From Prosthecobacter sp. (GTDB taxonomy: Bacteria; Verrucomicrobiota; Verrucomicrobiia; Verrucomicrobiales; Verrucomicrobiaceae): a stretch of 64,000 nucleotides of DNA. The position numbers were made by a program, and so were the translations under genes. Location of the stretch: positions 124,001-188,000 of the forward strand of contig NZ_JAXMIH010000010.1 in assembly GCF_034366625.1 (NCBI RefSeq), written 5' to 3'. Each line of letters begins with the position of its first letter. Within the stretch, counting starts at the first letter, position 1. The notes below the pieces were generated by a model. That model was not told where the DNA came from and ran no database searches. It worked only from the letters and a program-made list of their open reading frames with translations. This document shows, in pieces, positions 17,808 to 26,957 of the stretch.

Positions 17808-19427
17808 TTAGCTCTGGCCGTCAAGATTGGCAGTCGCTATGGATTGCTGTTGGCGGATCACCAGGTCGCTCAACAGCACGTCAAGCACCTGATCGAGTTT
17901 CCCGTCTGTCAGGATCGAGAGCTTCTCGTTTGGCTGCAGTTCATGAGGTGGTTCGTAGTTGGCGCTCAGGAGCTTGTAGTCTTCGAGGCGTGCGTCTGAC
18001 ACGACCGTAGCATCTTGGTCGCGTTCCTGGAGGCGCTCACGCACCACCGGCTCACCAGCGCAGGCTTCAATCCATCGAACGTCGCAGCCTTCCGAAGCCA
18101 TGAGCTGCTTGAGGGCGTTGCGATGATCGAGTTTGGAGAACGTGGCGTCGAGGATGACGCTGTGGCCCTTGTGCAGTGAGGCGAGGGCCTGCTCAAACAG
18201 CAGGTCGTAAGTTTTTTGGGTCATTTCGGGCGCATACAGCGCGTCGCGCTCTGCCTTGCTGCCGCGATGGTTCAGTGGTGTGCCAGCCAGTGTCTTGCGC
18301 AGCCGGTCTGAGGAGTGAATCGGCCAGCCGGTCTCCTGGCTGAGCGCTTCGGCGAGCGCTGACTTGCCAGAGGCCACTTTGCCCATGAAGACGAAGACAC
18401 ACGGCTTAGATCGGGTGACGGCATATTGCAGCGCGAGCTGAAAGTAGCGGCGGGCGAGTTGCAGGCTCGACTGCTTTTCAGCATCAGCCACGGTCTCCGC
18501 GTTGGCGTGCATGCTTTCCACCTTGCCGCGCACACAGGCGCGATAGCATTTGTAGAAGTCCATCAGCGGCTTCATGCCGCTGTCTTCCAGCAGCACGGCG
18601 AAGCGTTCGACGATGTGCCGCGAAAGATCGGGTCGGTCATTGAAATCGAGGTCCATGGCGAGAAACGCGATGTCGCAGGCCACATCAATGCAGCGGAAGT
18701 CGGTGTTGAACTCGATGCAGTCATAAATGCGCACGGCCTCGGGTGAGAGATGGATGTGATCGAGATGAAGATCGCCGTGGCAGTCGCGAATCCAGCCGTC
18801 GTGCAGGCGTGAGTCGAGTAGAGCGCTCTGCCGTGTGAAGAACTCACGGGTGTAGAGCGCGATGGCATCAAGCGCGTGCTGGGAGAGGCTTTGGCCGACG
18901 AACTGCCTGGCGGTCTTGAAGTTGTCTTCGGTGCCTTGGCGCAGGTGCTCATTGGCCGTCGTCACGGCACTCTTCGGCAGAGGTGGTTGCGTGGCATAGA
19001 AGCGATGGAGCTTGTCCACGATGCGATCCATCTCCGGGATGCCCACGGCTTGATCCTGCATGAGCTGTTTCAAAAAGTAACGCGGGTCCATTTGACGCAT
19101 CTTCACGGCCCATTCGACGATCACACCGTCGCTGCCAAAATGCAGACTGCCATCGCTCTCGCAGATGGGTTTGAGACCCAGGTAGATGTCCTCGGCGAGG
19201 CGGCGATTCAGCACCAGCTCGTGCTCGCAGTCAGCATGTCGGAGTTCAAGCGTGGAGAAGTCGAGGAAGCCGAGGTTCACCGGCTTCTTGATCTTGTAAA
19301 CGAAGGGCGGCGCGATGAAGACCCATGAGGCATGCGTTTGCACCAACGTGACCTGCGGCGGGTGATGCGGATACGAATCGATGTCGGACAGGAAGCTCAG
19401 CAGACGTTGGGTGGCGGTGGAGATCAT
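17808..19427 (-). CDS. Bifunctional aminoglycoside-phosphotransferase-like / P-loop kinase protein
   Basis: From MISTATQRLLSFL the product is 539 residues with two parts. Residues 1-330 resemble the COG2187/APH-like kinase fold: FVYKIKKPVNLGFLDFSTL (the Lys-x-Lys phosphate-binding strand), RDCHGDLHLDHIHL (Brenner-type H-G-D catalytic loop) and IYDCIEFN (metal site). Residues about 345-530 form a P-loop kinase: VFVFMGKVASGKSALAEALSQ (Walker A), ILDATFSKLDHRNALKQL (Walker B-like) and a C-terminal lid. This fusion is widespread near stress genes; its substrate is unknown. It is 28 bp downstream of lon on the same strand. Confidence 0.88.
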   Translation of the reverse strand: MISTATQRLLSFLSDIDSYPHHPPQVTLVQTHASWVFIAPPFVYKIKKPVNLGFLDFSTLELRHADCEHELVLNRRLAEDIYLGLKPICESDGSLHFGSDGVIVEWAVKMRQMDPRYFLKQLMQDQAVGIPEMDRIVDKLHRFYATQPPLPKSAVTTANEHLRQGTEDNFKTARQFVGQSLSQHALDAIALYTREFFTRQSALLDSRLHDGWIRDCHGDLHLDHIHLSPEAVRIYDCIEFNTDFRCIDVACDIAFLAMDLDFNDRPDLSRHIVERFAVLLEDSGMKPLMDFYKCYRACVRGKVESMHANAETVADAEKQSSLQLARRYFQLALQYAVTRSKPCVFVFMGKVASGKSALAEALSQETGWPIHSSDRLRKTLAGTPLNHRGSKAERDALYAPEMTQKTYDLLFEQALASLHKGHSVILDATFSKLDHRNALKQLMASEGCDVRWIEACAGEPVVRERLQERDQDATVVSDARLEDYKLLSANYEPPHELQPNEKLSILTDGKLDQVLDVLLSDLVIRQQQSIATANLDGQS

Positions 19428-19455
19428 GAGGCGGCCCACTCGATGGCTGATGACC

Positions 19456-21882
19456 TCACACCGTTTTGGCGGCTGGCTCCAAGGCTGCTGCCAGCACTTC
19501 GTCCACGGTTTCCACTGGGATGATTTTCAAGCGCTGCCTCACCTCATCAGGCAGATCGGGCACGTCCTTCTCGTTGAGTTTGGGGATGATGATGGTCTTG
19601 ATGCCGGCACGCAGGGCCGCGATGGATTTTTCCTTCAAGCCCCCGATGGGCAGCACCAGGCCGCGCAAGGTGACCTCTCCGGTCATGGCCACGTCCTTGC
19701 TCACGCGGCGGTTGGAAAACAACGATGCCAGTGCGGTAAACATGGCGATGCCAGCAGACGGACCATCTTTCGGCACGGCACCGGCGGGCACATGCACATG
19801 CACTTCGTTTTTGTCGAAGACCTTCGGATCAATGCCGAGCTGCGCGGCCCGGCTGCGCACGAGGCTGAGCGCGGCGCGGACGGATTCCTTCATCACATCA
19901 CCGAGCTGGCCGGTGAGAGTGAAGCCACCTTTGCCGGGAAACTTGATCGCCTCAATGTGCAGCACCTCGCCACCGGCAGTCGTGTAAGCGAGGCCGGTGA
20001 CGACACCGGGCGTGCTGGTTTGCAGCTTGCTCTCACGCACAAACGCCGGAGGGCCGAGAGATTCGCGCACGAGGCCGGGCGTGACTTTGGCCTCGGTGAT
20101 TTCCTCTTTGGCGATGCCTGCGGCGATGTGCCGTGTCACCGAGGCGATCTGGCGCTCCAGGTTCCGTACGCCAGCTTCACGTGTGTAGTCCTCGATCACG
20201 CGCTCGATGGCTTCGTCGCTCCAGGTGCATTGGGCCTCGGTCAGGCCGTGCTCGGTGAGCTGGCGTTTGACGATGTAGTTCTTCGCGATGTTGAGCTTCT
20301 CCCGCTCAGTATAGCCAGACAATTCGACGATCTCCATGCGGTCGCGCAACGGAGCCGGGATGCTGTCGAGTGTGTTGCAGGTGGCGATGAAGATGATCTG
20401 CGAGAGGTCGAACGGCACATCGATATAGCGGTCCGTGAACTCCTGGTTCTGACGTGGATCGAGTACTTCCAGCAGCGCACTGGCGGGATCGCCGCGAAAG
20501 TCCGCGCCGAGCTTGTCGATCTCATCAAGCATGAGCACGGGATTGCGGGTGCCGAGCCGCTTGAGTTCCTGAATCAAACGTCCCGGCATGGAGCCGATGT
20601 AAGTGCGGCGATGACCACGAATCTCCGACTCATCACGCAGACCACCAAGGCTGATGCGCGCAAATTTGCGGCCCAATGCTTCGGCGATGGATTGACCGAG
20701 GCTCGTTTTGCCAACGCCAGGCGGTCCGAGGAAACACAGGATCGCCCCCCGGCCGGTGGGATTGAGTTTGCGCACCGCGAGGTATTCGATGAGCCGCTTT
20801 TTCACCTTCGCGAGGCCGTAGTGGTCGCGATCGAGAATCTCCTGCGCCTTGTGCAAGTCCACCTTCTCGTCGCTGAGCACGTTCCAAGGCAGCTCGGCGA
20901 GCGTTTCGAGGTAGTTGACGATGACGGAATGATCCGGGCTTTGCGGCGGGATGATTTCCAGCCGTTTTAGCTCGCGGTCGGCTTGCATCTTTGCTTTCTC
21001 CGGCAATCCAGCCTTGTCCAGACGCTGGCGGAGATCCTCCACCTGCTCCTCACCACTGCCATCTTCACCCAGTTCCTTTTGAATGGCGCGGAGCTGCTCG
21101 CGCAGATAGGCGCGCTTCTGCGCCTCGGAAAATTCGCTGCTGACATTCTCGCGCAGCTTGCTCTGCAGGTCGGCGATGTGCAGCTGGTTGTGGAGGTGAA
21201 CTTCCAACGCCGCCACGCGACGTGCGACATGTGTTTCCTCCAGCAGTTTCTGCTTCGCTTCGGTTTCGATGCTCAGATTGGCGGCCAGGATGTCGGTCAG
21301 CGTGCTGGCATCTTCGATGGTCGAGAACACGGCTTTGACTTCGTCCGAGACTTCAGGCCGCAGACTGAGCAGTTTCTCGGCAGACTCGCGGAGATTGCGC
21401 ACGGCCGCTTCGGCCATGTCATCATCCTTCGACGGCATCTGGCTGGAGAGTGTCTCCACCTCCGCCTTCATGAACGGCTCCTGCTGGGTCACCTGCTTGA
21501 TGCGCATGCGCTGCTCGCCACGCACCAGAATGACGACGCCCTTGTCCTGGCGGATCATGCGGATCACACGGCCGATGACACCGTGCTCGTGCAGGTGCTC
21601 CAAAGAAGGATTCTCGCTCTCCTTGTCCTTTTGCAGGACCAGTCCGAGCAGCTTGCTTTGCGTCAGGCTTTCTTCGAGCAATTGCAGGCTGGAGGCCCGG
21701 CCGATGCTCAGCGGCATGATGGTGCCAGGAAAGAGCACCGTGTCGCGCAGGGGCAGGATCGGCAGCACCTCGACCGCTCCCGGCACGAGCGTGACCGGCG
21801 GTCCGTCCGCATCCGCAGATGACGCCACGCTCGTTGTCGCAGCAGTGGTCTCGGCACCTTTCAAAGAGAGAGTGTCCGTCAT
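19456..21882 (-). CDS. lon: ATP-dependent protease Lon
   Basis: The 808-residue protein is full-length Lon. The substrate-binding LAN domain (about 35-230) starts VLPILPLRDTVLFPGTIMPLSIGR. A coiled helical region (YLREQLRAIQKELGEDG) follows, then the AAA+ module with Walker A GPPGVGKTSLGQS (about 385), Walker B PVLMLDEIDKLG and sensor residues. The protease domain carries Ser in KDGPSAGIAMFTAL and Lys in IGGLKEKSIAALRAGI. It degrades misfolded and regulatory proteins in the cytoplasm. It overlaps by 4 bp the Hsp20 gene before it, giving a chaperone-protease operon. Confidence 0.97.
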   Translation of the reverse strand: MTDTLSLKGAETTAATTSVASSADADGPPVTLVPGAVEVLPILPLRDTVLFPGTIMPLSIGRASSLQLLEESLTQSKLLGLVLQKDKESENPSLEHLHEHGVIGRVIRMIRQDKGVVILVRGEQRMRIKQVTQQEPFMKAEVETLSSQMPSKDDDMAEAAVRNLRESAEKLLSLRPEVSDEVKAVFSTIEDASTLTDILAANLSIETEAKQKLLEETHVARRVAALEVHLHNQLHIADLQSKLRENVSSEFSEAQKRAYLREQLRAIQKELGEDGSGEEQVEDLRQRLDKAGLPEKAKMQADRELKRLEIIPPQSPDHSVIVNYLETLAELPWNVLSDEKVDLHKAQEILDRDHYGLAKVKKRLIEYLAVRKLNPTGRGAILCFLGPPGVGKTSLGQSIAEALGRKFARISLGGLRDESEIRGHRRTYIGSMPGRLIQELKRLGTRNPVLMLDEIDKLGADFRGDPASALLEVLDPRQNQEFTDRYIDVPFDLSQIIFIATCNTLDSIPAPLRDRMEIVELSGYTEREKLNIAKNYIVKRQLTEHGLTEAQCTWSDEAIERVIEDYTREAGVRNLERQIASVTRHIAAGIAKEEITEAKVTPGLVRESLGPPAFVRESKLQTSTPGVVTGLAYTTAGGEVLHIEAIKFPGKGGFTLTGQLGDVMKESVRAALSLVRSRAAQLGIDPKVFDKNEVHVHVPAGAVPKDGPSAGIAMFTALASLFSNRRVSKDVAMTGEVTLRGLVLPIGGLKEKSIAALRAGIKTIIIPKLNEKDVPDLPDEVRQRLKIIPVETVDEVLAAALEPAAKTV

Positions 21883-22301
21883 GACTCATCCTCCTGTTGA
21901 ACGACCGGAAGTGTGATCCAGAGCCAGCCGTTGTCCTGCTTCGCGACCACGCGCTCGGTGTCCACCGTCACCGGGAATTCGAGGACGCGCTCGAAGCTGC
22001 CATCCGCGATTTCCATGACGAGGATACGGCAGCGGTTGGACTGGTCACAGCCGCCATCAGGCGGCTGGCGCTGACCACGGATCACGAGACGACGCGGCTC
22101 CACCTCCACCTTGATGTCCTGTTTGCGCGCACCCGCCAGATCCACACAGACTTCGATGCAGTCTGCATAGGCATAGACATTCACGTCCGGCCGCCAGGTG
22201 ACATCAGGAGGTTGCAGGCCCGCGAACTGCAGCCCTTGAAGCTGCGCGGCCAGTTGGTCCGTCATCGAAACGATGCGGGTAAAGCGGATGCTGCGTGGCA
22301 T
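21879..22301 (-). CDS. Hsp20/alpha-crystallin-type small heat-shock protein
   Basis: From MPRSIRFTRIV (ATG at 22301) the product is 140 residues. The alpha-crystallin domain covers about residues 45-138: WRPDVNVYAYADCIEVCVDLAGARKQDIKVEVEPRRLVIRG is the typical first half, and VLEFPVTVDTERVVAKQDNGWLWITLPVV the second, with W-I-T-L in place of the usual L-x-I-x-L/P. It would hold unfolding proteins in solution. Its stop overlaps the lon start (ATGA type), so synthesis of holdase and protease is coupled. Confidence 0.88.
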   Translation of the reverse strand: MPRSIRFTRIVSMTDQLAAQLQGLQFAGLQPPDVTWRPDVNVYAYADCIEVCVDLAGARKQDIKVEVEPRRLVIRGQRQPPDGGCDQSNRCRILVMEIADGSFERVLEFPVTVDTERVVAKQDNGWLWITLPVVQQEDES

Positions 22302-22314
22302 GGTGTGAGCCGGA

Positions 22315-22605
22315 TCAGGATGGCTCAACCGGCGGCTGTGGCACCGGTTGGAGATGGGTGTGCTGGCTGCAGAGTTCAAAAGCCTTCAGCAGGCCGAGTC
22401 CCAGCAACGTGGGAGGCAGCAGTGCCACGGCAAGCGTGGTGAGCGGGCGGACCATGGCGCGCGTGGGCAGCAGTTTGAGCAGCAATCCGGCACCCATGGC
22501 GGCGGCGACCGCCTTGGCCGGTTCACGGCGCACATAAGCTTCCGTCCGCTCAAGGGTCCGCTGAAGGCAAAGCTCAGCGGGATGAGGTGGGTCACGTTCA
22601 TTCAT
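22315..22605 (-). CDS. Small membrane protein, ElaB/YqjD-like
   Basis: This 96-residue protein has an N-terminal helical part (LQRTLERTEAYVRREPAKAVAAAMGAGLLLKLL), which resembles the membrane-anchored C-terminal segment of ElaB/YqjD/DUF883 ribosome-associated proteins (x-R-x-x-P-x-x-A-V/A-x-x-A-x-G-x-G). A second hydrophobic helix follows (LTTLAVALLPPTLLGLGLLKAF). It lies 13 bp upstream of the Hsp20 gene on the same strand and is probably the first gene of the hsp20-lon operon. Exact function unknown. Confidence 0.65.
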   Translation of the reverse strand: MNERDPPHPAELCLQRTLERTEAYVRREPAKAVAAAMGAGLLLKLLPTRAMVRPLTTLAVALLPPTLLGLGLLKAFELCSQHTHLQPVPQPPVEPS

Positions 22606-22627
22606 GGCGTGCGATGGTGGATGAGTG

Positions 22628-22840
22628 TCAGCGTCCGCCTCGTGCGGATTGTGATTTCGGGCTGGCTTTCAACTGGCGGATGCCCCGGTCCTCCCGCAGA
22701 TCTTTGGACTGCTTGAAGTTGTTATCGTGCTTCCGGGGCTTTTTGGCCGTTTCACTGTGGTTGGCTCCGAGCTTGCGTGGGAGTGGCTTCGCTGTGGCTT
22801 CAGGGGCGGTGTCTTTCGTGGATGTGGTCTTCGTTTTCAT
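22628..22840 (-). CDS. Small basic hypothetical protein
   Basis: This 70-residue, very lysine- and arginine-rich protein starts MKTKTTSTKDTAPEATAKP and should be mostly disordered. The basic content suggests nucleic-acid or ribosome association, but no family was recognised. It lies 22 bp upstream of the small membrane-protein gene on the same strand. Short and compositionally biased, it might be spurious, though it has a good ATG and fits the gene series. Confidence 0.45.
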   Translation of the reverse strand: MKTKTTSTKDTAPEATAKPLPRKLGANHSETAKKPRKHDNNFKQSKDLREDRGIRQLKASPKSQSARGGR

Positions 22841-22907
22841 GGCAGTGGTGTCAGGTTAGCGGAGGATGGCGCGGCGGCTTCTCGTGGTTTGGCGATTGTC
22901 GGGCGGA

Positions 22908-23534
22908 TCATGTGCTGGCTGGAGCGGCGGGAACCTTCGCCTCATCCTGGTCGATGTCTTCAAACGAGCGCCGTACCGTTTCGATCTGCTGGCGGTAGTG
23001 CTCGGCGTCGCCGTAGTCGAAGAAATGCCGGTAGCGGCTGTGCATGGACTTCATGCGCAGCGCGTGCTTGATCGGGCACCAGTACTGCTCCGTACGCGCG
23101 GCGATCTCGGTGGCGCAGGCCAGCACGCCGTTGGCATAGCCGCAGTACTCGCAGTTGAGCTTTTCCGCCCAGTTCAGGTAGGCCAGATGCCGCCGGTCCA
23201 GTTGGATGTAGTCAGCGCGTTTCACCTTGGGAATGCCATAGATTGGGAAGCAGACAGCCTGATAGACCGACATGAACAGATCCATCAGGGCGATGGGAAG
23301 GATGCAGGACAGGATCACCGGCGTGGTGAGAAGAATCATGAAACGCGATTCCCGGATGTAGGCGGTGAAGCGCTTCACCAGCAGCTTGTGCCGGGCGCGG
23401 GCTTCTGTGGTGAAGCGGATCTTGCCCTGGCGCACCTCATAGAAGAACTCCTGTTCCTTCTTTTGCAGTTCGCGCAGGATGTCCTTTTCCAGCACGCGCA
23501 TCTTCTCCAGCATGGAGTCGAGGGAGTCGTTCAT
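22908..23534 (-). CDS. Conserved hypothetical membrane protein with Cys pairs
   Basis: The 208-residue product has an N-terminal coiled region (LEKMRVLEKDILRELQKKEQEFFYEV, about 8-35), a membrane segment (FMILLTTPVILSCILPIALMDLFMSVY, about 65-92) and a C-terminal soluble part with the paired cysteines LNCEYCGYANGVLAC and QYWCPIKHALR (about 128-160), which could bind metal. Similar proteins, usually unnamed, occur in bacterial gene neighbourhoods with metal or redox stress genes. It is the most upstream gene of the minus-strand series reaching down to 17.4 kb. Confidence 0.7.
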   Translation of the reverse strand: MNDSLDSMLEKMRVLEKDILRELQKKEQEFFYEVRQGKIRFTTEARARHKLLVKRFTAYIRESRFMILLTTPVILSCILPIALMDLFMSVYQAVCFPIYGIPKVKRADYIQLDRRHLAYLNWAEKLNCEYCGYANGVLACATEIAARTEQYWCPIKHALRMKSMHSRYRHFFDYGDAEHYRQQIETVRRSFEDIDQDEAKVPAAPAST

Positions 23535-23694
23535 GGGTGTGAAATCATTTCTATTTCGAGTCTGACGACCCTATTGATGACTGGCGATGACAAAAGAAGC
23601 TCAATGAGCTGTTTTTCTGCACAGCATCCATCTGGGAATGTTGCAGACGGGGCACGCGAGAGGGGTTACAGAAGCGTTAACAAGGCATCTCCAC

Positions 23695-24573
23695 ATGAAA
23701 TACTCCGGCTCTTCAAGCGTCAGGACCGCTGGTTCCCGAACATCACTGACCAATCTGCGACTGATGATGACAGCCGTTCTGCTGTCTGGCTGTGCCGGAC
23801 GTATGAATGTGAGTGAGAAGATGATGTGGTCCACCTATCCGCTGGCCACGCGGAAAGGGGAGGCGACAGGATTTGTCATCAACCTGCGCGATGCGCAGGA
23901 GCCCGGCGGCATGCTGCCGGTCGTCTTCACCTCCGTGCATGTGCTCGACACCGTCGGTCGTGGGCCGTTGATCATCGGCATCCGCAAGTTGGATGAGAAT
24001 GGCGAGGCGCAGGTTTCTCTCCTCGCCTTCAACCCGCTCGTGTCGCAGGGCATGGAGCGCTTTTACGTGCGCCATCCGCGGCATGATCTCGCGGCTTTCG
24101 CACTGCGTCTGCCTGCGGAAATCGCCGGCCGCGCCAAGATGTCGTCTTTTCTGGATGAACGCATGCTTGCGAGCGACGGCAGATACCTGCGCTCAGGGGT
24201 GGAGGTTTCATTCCTGGGCTATCCTGAAGTGCTACCCGGCACAGAGGGCGCCTTCCCAGTGTTGCGCAGCGGCAGAGTCGCCTCCTATCCGGTGGGAACG
24301 TCACAGGCGCATGGGCGGTTTCTCATCAACTCCGATGTCTATCCCGGTGACAGCGGCGCGCCGGTGTTCATCTCGGGTCGTGGCAGCCGTCCCGAACTGG
24401 TGGGCATGATCATCCAGCGCATCGGTCCTAAAGCGCAGACTTTCTCGCACCTCGCCGTCGCGGTCGATGCGGACGCGATCCGTGAAACGCTGGAACTGCT
24501 GGCGGCCAGGGAAAAGCGGCTGGTTGTGGTGAAAGCCGACTCATCCCAGCCAGCACGCAACAAAGATGACTGA
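23695..24573 (+). CDS. Trypsin-like serine protease lipoprotein
   Basis: From the ATG at 23695 (MKYSGSS) the product is 292 residues; the open frame extends another 19 codons upstream without good start context. A basic N-terminus and hydrophobic stretch lead to a lipobox (LLSGC), so the protein is probably lipid-anchored outside the cytoplasm. The catalytic triad of the trypsin/HtrA fold can be placed: His in FTSVHVLDTV, Asp in HPRHDLAAFAL and Ser in YPGDSGAPVFI. The His segment differs from the classic T-A-x-H, and no PDZ domain is present. It is divergent from the gene at 22908 and stands alone. Confidence 0.78.
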   Translation: MKYSGSSSVRTAGSRTSLTNLRLMMTAVLLSGCAGRMNVSEKMMWSTYPLATRKGEATGFVINLRDAQEPGGMLPVVFTSVHVLDTVGRGPLIIGIRKLDENGEAQVSLLAFNPLVSQGMERFYVRHPRHDLAAFALRLPAEIAGRAKMSSFLDERMLASDGRYLRSGVEVSFLGYPEVLPGTEGAFPVLRSGRVASYPVGTSQAHGRFLINSDVYPGDSGAPVFISGRGSRPELVGMIIQRIGPKAQTFSHLAVAVDADAIRETLELLAAREKRLVVVKADSSQPARNKDD

Positions 24574-24762
24574 GCTGGACCAAGTGATGTAGGTCAAAGG
24601 GCAATTTTCACACAGACTTCGCTCATTTGGGTCACACAACCCTGTTGGCGTCCAGGGAAGGGATGAATAGCATTTGCAGATGAAAGCTCACGTCCTCGAA
24701 TCTCATCGAGGCGGACAAATCCCACACGTTGCGGCGCGATATTGCCCTTGCCCCCTCATCCC

Positions 24763-25674
24763 ATGAACACCCTGAACACCATCCTCGTCGCCGTGGATTT
24801 CTCCATCGGCTCACGTGCCGCTCTAGAGCAGGCCGCGCGCATCGCCAGTCTCCAAGGGGCCAAACTGCATGTGCTGCATGTGGCGGACTCCTCCGCAGTG
24901 GCAGCGCTGGCCCGCAGCCGTGAATCAAGCTACGAGATCCAGGCAAAGACAGCGTCTGAAGGCGCCCAGGCCGCGCTCATCCGCTGGCTGGAACAGTCTG
25001 AAGTGCCGGCCAATGCCGAGGTCACGATTGCGGTCGGTACGCCTCTGCATGAGATCCTTGAGCACGTCCGCAGCTTGAAAGCGGATTTGCTCGTGGCCGG
25101 GATCACCGGAGCAGGCGATGCGGTCTCAGGTGCCGGCTCGGTTTCTTGCAAGCTGGCCCGCAAGTCACCGTCACGGGTGCTGCTGGTGCGGTCCGATCAC
25201 CCGCAAGCCTTTCGGAAGATCGTCGCCTGCCTTGATTTCTCAGAGACCTCGCGTGAGGTGGTTGCCGCCGCCCGCCGCATCGCCGTCAAGGACTCGGCCA
25301 GCGTGGATTTCCTGCATGTCTGGCAGGAGCCATGGGTGGTAGGCCCTTATGGCGGCACGTTTGCAGAATCAACCTATCCGGTAATTGTTTTCACTCCGTC
25401 GGAGCGCAAGGCTCACATCGAGAATCTCCGCCGGGAGTTGCATGAGTTCGTGCGCGATGCAGCACAGGGCATCGAGTCCACCGAGGTACTTCAGGAGTCG
25501 ATGAACCATGGCAACGGCATCGTGACCCATGCGCAGGAGTCGAAGGCGGACTTGATCATCGTTGGCAACAAAGGACGCACCAATCTGCGCTACGTCCTGT
25601 TTGGATCGACGGCGGAGCACCTGCTGACGCGGCTGCCATGTTCAGTGCTCGTGGTGAAGCCCGTGCTTGAATGA
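24763..25674 (+). CDS. Tandem two-domain universal stress protein
   Basis: From the ATG at 24763 the product is 303 residues with two USP domains. Domain 1 (1-145) starts LNTILVAVDFSIGSRAALEQAARIA and has a degenerate G-x2-G loop (GITGAGDAVSGAGSVSCKLA). Domain 2 has KIVACLDFSETSREVV and an intact ATP loop, GNKGRTNLRYVLFGSTAEHLL. It is a paralogue of the 8304 gene with the same domain order. The desaturase start lies 119 bp downstream on the same strand, so the two may be co-expressed. Confidence 0.92.
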   Translation: MNTLNTILVAVDFSIGSRAALEQAARIASLQGAKLHVLHVADSSAVAALARSRESSYEIQAKTASEGAQAALIRWLEQSEVPANAEVTIAVGTPLHEILEHVRSLKADLLVAGITGAGDAVSGAGSVSCKLARKSPSRVLLVRSDHPQAFRKIVACLDFSETSREVVAAARRIAVKDSASVDFLHVWQEPWVVGPYGGTFAESTYPVIVFTPSERKAHIENLRRELHEFVRDAAQGIESTEVLQESMNHGNGIVTHAQESKADLIIVGNKGRTNLRYVLFGSTAEHLLTRLPCSVLVVKPVLE

Positions 25675-25793
25675 TTCCACCCCGCCTTGTGTTTCCGGCT
25701 AGATTGGGTGCATTCCTTTTAAACTGCGATGAAGTCCTGTGTTGCCGGGCTCTGCTTCGCCCGCATATTCTCACATCCTCACCAGGAGGAGCC

Positions 25794-26903
25794 ATGAACA
25801 CCCTCGAAGCCCCCCAGCCAACGCCACAAGCACGTTTTCCCTCTGTCACCGAATGGAAGGCCATCGTCTCTGAGTTTCAAAAACCGTCTCTGGGACGTGC
25901 TGTCTGGCAGCTTGTAAACACCCTCGTTCCTTACGCCGCGCTCTGGTATGGCATCTATCTCGCGTTCAGCGTCTCGTGGTGGCTGGTCATCGGGCTTGCC
26001 ATGCTCGCGGGCGCGCTCATGGTGCGCGTGTTCATCATCTTCCACGACTGCGGGCATGGTTCGTTTTTCAAGTCGCGCCTCGCGAATGACATCACCGGCT
26101 TCATCACCGGCATGCTGACCTTCACCCCTTATTACCAGTGGCGCTGGGAACATTCGCTGCACCACGCCACCACGGGCGACCTCGACCGTCGTGGCATCGG
26201 CGATGTGTGGACCATGACGGTGCAGGAGTATCTCGAATCCTCGCGTTGGAAGCGCTTCGCCTACAAGCTGGCGCGCAATCCCATCGTGCTGTTCCTCATT
26301 GCCCCCTTTGTCCTCTTTGTCCTGCTGCAGCGCATCCCCAACAAGCGCGGTGACAGCCGGGAGAAGTGGTCGGTGTGGTACATGAACCTCGCGCTTCTGG
26401 GCATGGTCCTCGGTCTCTCGTGGGTTTTCGGGCCGGTTCACTATCTCATCGTTCAAGCCATCATCACCGGGGTGGCCGGGGTTTTGGGCGTGTGGCTGTT
26501 CTACATCCAGCACCAGTTTGAAGACGCCTACTGGGAGCACCACGAAGAGTGGGACTACACGGCTGCCGCGCTCCAGGGATCCTCGTTCTACAAGCTCCCG
26601 CGTGTGCTCCAATGGTTCTCGGGCAACATCGGCTTCCATCACATCCATCATCTCAGCTCCCGCATCCCGAACTACCATCTGGAGCGCTGTCACAACTCCC
26701 ATCCCATCTTCCAGCAGGTCAAGCCCATCACCATCCGCATCAGCCTCAAATCCCTGGCCTACCGCCTTTGGGACGAGCAGCACAAGAAGCTCGTCGGTTA
26801 CCGCCGCATGCGTGAGATCCGCCGTGAGAAGGCCGCAAGCGATGCCGCCAAGAAGCAGCAGGAATCCGGCGACGGCACGAGGGGGAATGGCACCTCCAGG
26901 TGA
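25794..26903 (+). CDS. Fatty acid desaturase
   Basis: From the ATG at 25794, preceded by an AGGAGG ribosome-binding site at 25784-25790, the product is 369 residues. The three membrane-desaturase histidine boxes are present: HDCGHGSFF (about 83), HSLHHATTGDLDRRG (about 119) and the C-terminal HHIHHLSSRIPNYHL (about 283). Four membrane segments separate them (WLVIGLAMLAGALMVRVFI, PIVLFLIAPFVLFVLL and others). It would introduce double bonds into membrane acyl chains with a di-iron centre, plausibly in temperature or envelope stress. It ends with a disordered Lys/Ala/Gly tail. Confidence 0.92.
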   Translation: MNTLEAPQPTPQARFPSVTEWKAIVSEFQKPSLGRAVWQLVNTLVPYAALWYGIYLAFSVSWWLVIGLAMLAGALMVRVFIIFHDCGHGSFFKSRLANDITGFITGMLTFTPYYQWRWEHSLHHATTGDLDRRGIGDVWTMTVQEYLESSRWKRFAYKLARNPIVLFLIAPFVLFVLLQRIPNKRGDSREKWSVWYMNLALLGMVLGLSWVFGPVHYLIVQAIITGVAGVLGVWLFYIQHQFEDAYWEHHEEWDYTAAALQGSSFYKLPRVLQWFSGNIGFHHIHHLSSRIPNYHLERCHNSHPIFQQVKPITIRISLKSLAYRLWDEQHKKLVGYRRMREIRREKAASDAAKKQQESGDGTRGNGTSR

Positions 26904-26957
26904 GGCAAACTTCGACACCGCTGCTGGCCTGATCGTTGTGGGTGCCATTTCTTGGGT

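Noticed and set aside
19381..20970. Long plus-strand open frame opposite lon
   Set aside because: It lies entirely across the conserved lon coding region and the kinase gene end; its sequence has no family and is explained by lon codon use.
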